Part shown: piece after piece, positions 5,439 through 6,431 of the stretch | Layout of the letters: each line of letters starts with the position of its first letter | How positions within the stretch are numbered: position 1 is the first letter of the stretch | NCBI GenBank assembly: GCA_964624465.1 | Contig: CAZUZD010000343.1 | Coordinates: forward strand, 1 to 6,431 | Source: CAZUZD01 sp964624465 | Lineage (GTDB): Bacteria > Planctomycetota > Planctomycetia > Isosphaerales > Isosphaeraceae | Direction of reading: 5' to 3' | DNA: 6,431 bases | The notes under the pieces: model-generated | Databases searched by the model: none | Told to the model about the DNA's origin: nothing | Seen by the model: the letters and a program-made list of their open reading frames with translations, nothing else | Program-made: the position numbers and the translations under genes

Positions 5439-6185
5439 TCAGCCCTTGGGGCGGGCGGCCTTGATGTCGAGCTTGATCACGACCTCGTCGCGGATCACGC
5501 CGCCGGGGCCGGAGTAGGTGATTCCGAAGTCGTTCTTCTTGATGAAGAACTCGCTGGTCAGCTTCGCCTCGTCGGCGCTCACGGCGATGGTGGCCGGGAA
5601 GGTGATCGACTTGGTCACGCCGTGCAGGGTCAGGTTGCCGGTGACGGTGTGGCTGGCGCCGTTGTCGCCGCCGGGCTTGATCTCGGTGGTGATGAAGCTG
5701 GAGCGCGGGAACTTCGGGACGTCGAAGAAGTCCTCGTTCTTGAGGTGGCCGGTGAGCTTCTCGGCGTCGCTGAAGGTCGAGTCCATCACGATGTCGGCGG
5801 TGACGCGGGCGATCGCCGGCGGCTCGCCGGCCAGCTCGATAGTGCCGTTGAAGACGCCGAAGCCGCCGTCGTGGCTGCCGCCGACGCTCTTGGAACCGAC
5901 GAACTTGATCGTCGAGCCGTTCTCGTTCGAGACCGCCAGCGCACCGGCCGGCGCGGCCGCCGGGGCCGCGACGGGGGCCGCCAGGGCGGGGCCGGCGGTC
6001 AGCTCGGCGCCCACGTTGCCGGTGGCGGCGGTGGGGGCGGCGGCGGTCGCCGGGGTGGCGGTGGTTGCCACGGGCTGGGCGGGGCCGGTGACGGCGGCCG
6101 GCTTGTTCTCGGCGGCGTTCTCGCCGCAGCCGGCGCTCAGGGCGAGGGCCAGCATCAGGGCGGAGATCGGGGCGCGACGGTGCAT
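5439..6185 (-). CDS. YceI-domain lipoprotein
   Basis: Seen: 248 residues from ATG 6185. A lipoprotein signal, MHRRAPISALMLALALSAGC, has a lipobox LSAGC with the lipidated cysteine at 20. The next residue is Gly, so inner-membrane retention by an Asp is not indicated. Residues about 21-82 are a low-complexity Ala/Pro/Thr linker. The YceI domain fills about 84-245: KFVGSKSVGGSHDGGFGVFNG (94-114), a DIVMDS strand, the hallmark HLKNEDFFDVPKFPRSSF (147-164), GNLTLHGVTKSITFPA (183-198) and a closing strand with FFIKKNDFGITYSG. Family knowledge: YceI proteins form a lipocalin-like beta-barrel that binds polyisoprenoid or other amphiphilic ligands, in the periplasm; many are induced by stress or alkaline pH. 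Here the domain would be tethered to a membrane, probably the outer one, by the flexible linker. The ligand is not readable from the sequence. A longer in-frame start at 6296 would bury the signal peptide and is unlikely. Confidence 0.93.
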   Translation of the reverse strand: MHRRAPISALMLALALSAGCGENAAENKPAAVTGPAQPVATTATPATAAAPTAATGNVGAELTAGPALAAPVAAPAAAPAGALAVSNENGSTIKFVGSKSVGGSHDGGFGVFNGTIELAGEPPAIARVTADIVMDSTFSDAEKLTGHLKNEDFFDVPKFPRSSFITTEIKPGGDNGASHTVTGNLTLHGVTKSITFPATIAVSADEAKLTSEFFIKKNDFGITYSGPGGVIRDEVVIKLDIKAARPKG

Positions 6186-6195
6186 TGCGGCGAAG

Positions 6196-6200
6196 CTCCT
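6196..6200 (-). promoter_or_regulatory. Shine-Dalgarno of the YceI gene
   Basis: AGGAG on the minus strand lies 10 nt before ATG 6185-6183. This is slightly long spacing but still usable, and it agrees with the start that gives a proper lipoprotein signal. Confidence 0.6.
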
Positions 6201-6210
6201 GCGACGGGTG

Positions 6211-6239
6211 CGCGCGGCCCTGGGGTACGGGGCCGCGCG
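6211..6239 (-). promoter_or_regulatory. Hairpin in the YceI gene leader
   Basis: A perfect 10-bp GC stem (6211-6220 with 6230-6239) has a 9-nt loop (6221-6229). It lies about 10 nt upstream of the YceI Shine-Dalgarno in the direction of transcription. It could affect translation or mRNA stability. It might instead be the 3' end of the truncated upstream gene, but it has no U-run and is about 90 nt from that gene's stop codon. The symmetry is seen; the role is inference. Confidence 0.5.
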
Positions 6240-6267
6240 GCCTGCGGGCGATCCGTCAGGCACCGCA

Positions 6268-6296
6268 GTTCTCGCCGTCGCCGGCCGCACCGTCAA
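6268..6296 (-). promoter_or_regulatory. Weak candidate promoter for the YceI gene
   Basis: On the minus strand, TTGACG (6291-6296, five of six) is followed after 17 nt by GAGAAC (6268-6273, only three of six to TATAAT). A start near 6261 would give a leader of about 75 nt that contains the 6211-6239 hairpin. The poor -10 makes this tentative; a specialised sigma factor or readthrough from upstream is also possible. Confidence 0.3.
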
Positions 6297-6326
6297 GGGG
6301 TTGCCTGCGCCTGGGGGCGTCGGAGC

Positions 6327-6431
6327 TCAGCCGCGGCGGCGGCGGCGGGCCCGGCCCGGCCCGCTGCGGACGGCCCCGCCCGGTTCGCCGGCGCTGCCCT
6401 CGATGCGGGGGCCGGGGGCGTCGGGCTCGCT
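6327..6431 (-). CDS. C-terminal tail of an unidentified upstream gene (cut by window edge)
   Basis: A frame open from the window edge encodes 34 residues, running SEPDAPGPRIEGSAGEPGG and ending GRARRRRRG, then TGA at 6329-6327. It lies 141 bp upstream of the YceI start on the same strand. The sequence is Gly/Pro-rich with an Arg-rich end, like the disordered tails common in GC-rich bacteria and in some RNA-binding proteins. No domain is visible, so I propose no function. In DNA this rich in GC a 34-codon open stretch is weak evidence by itself, so the frame may be accidental. Confidence 0.4.
   Translation of the reverse strand, partial: SEPDAPGPRIEGSAGEPGGAVRSGPGRARRRRRG

Noticed and set aside
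6334..6348. CGG trinucleotide run as a possible microsatellite
   Set aside because: It is short and simply encodes the Arg-rich end of the truncated reading frame, so no separate repeat is called.

Overview
The window is very GC-rich throughout (by eye over 70%), with third codon positions almost all G or C. It has wide gene spacing, secreted proteins and lipoproteins, and little operon packing. This style, together with a PrkA-type kinase, a YceI lipoprotein and a secreted dimethylformamidase-like protein, points to a planctomycete, perhaps of the Isosphaeraceae. That assignment is an inference from style and gene content; no marker gene is present.

Layout from left to right. The 5' end of a prkA-type serine kinase/AAA+ gene runs leftward off the window (1-459, minus). 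About 1 kb without a convincing gene follows. It contains a good sigma-70-like promoter facing prkA (906-935), which would give prkA a leader of about 440 nt. Two rightward genes come next: a HAD-IIB hydrolase (1489-2274) and an amidase-signature enzyme (2372-3694). A candidate promoter for the amidase overlaps the HAD stop codon. A 129-bp element bounded by near-perfect 31/32-bp inverted repeats (3715-3843) lies where the amidase converges with the leftward genes. The right part is leftward: a secreted protein resembling the large subunit of N,N-dimethylformamidase (3869-5299), a very strong hairpin (5370-5415), a YceI-domain lipoprotein (5439-6185) with a hairpin in its leader, and the Arg-rich C-terminal tail of a truncated upstream gene (6327-6431).

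The genes do not form one obvious pathway. The HAD and amidase genes are co-directional neighbours but have a likely internal promoter. The YceI and DMFase-like genes are separated by a terminator-like stem. I see no CRISPR array, tRNA, rRNA, transposase gene or phage gene. The parts I cannot explain by ordinary housekeeping genes are the paired inverted repeat, the long prkA leader with its gene-free 1 kb, and the substrate of the orphan secreted DMFase-like protein.
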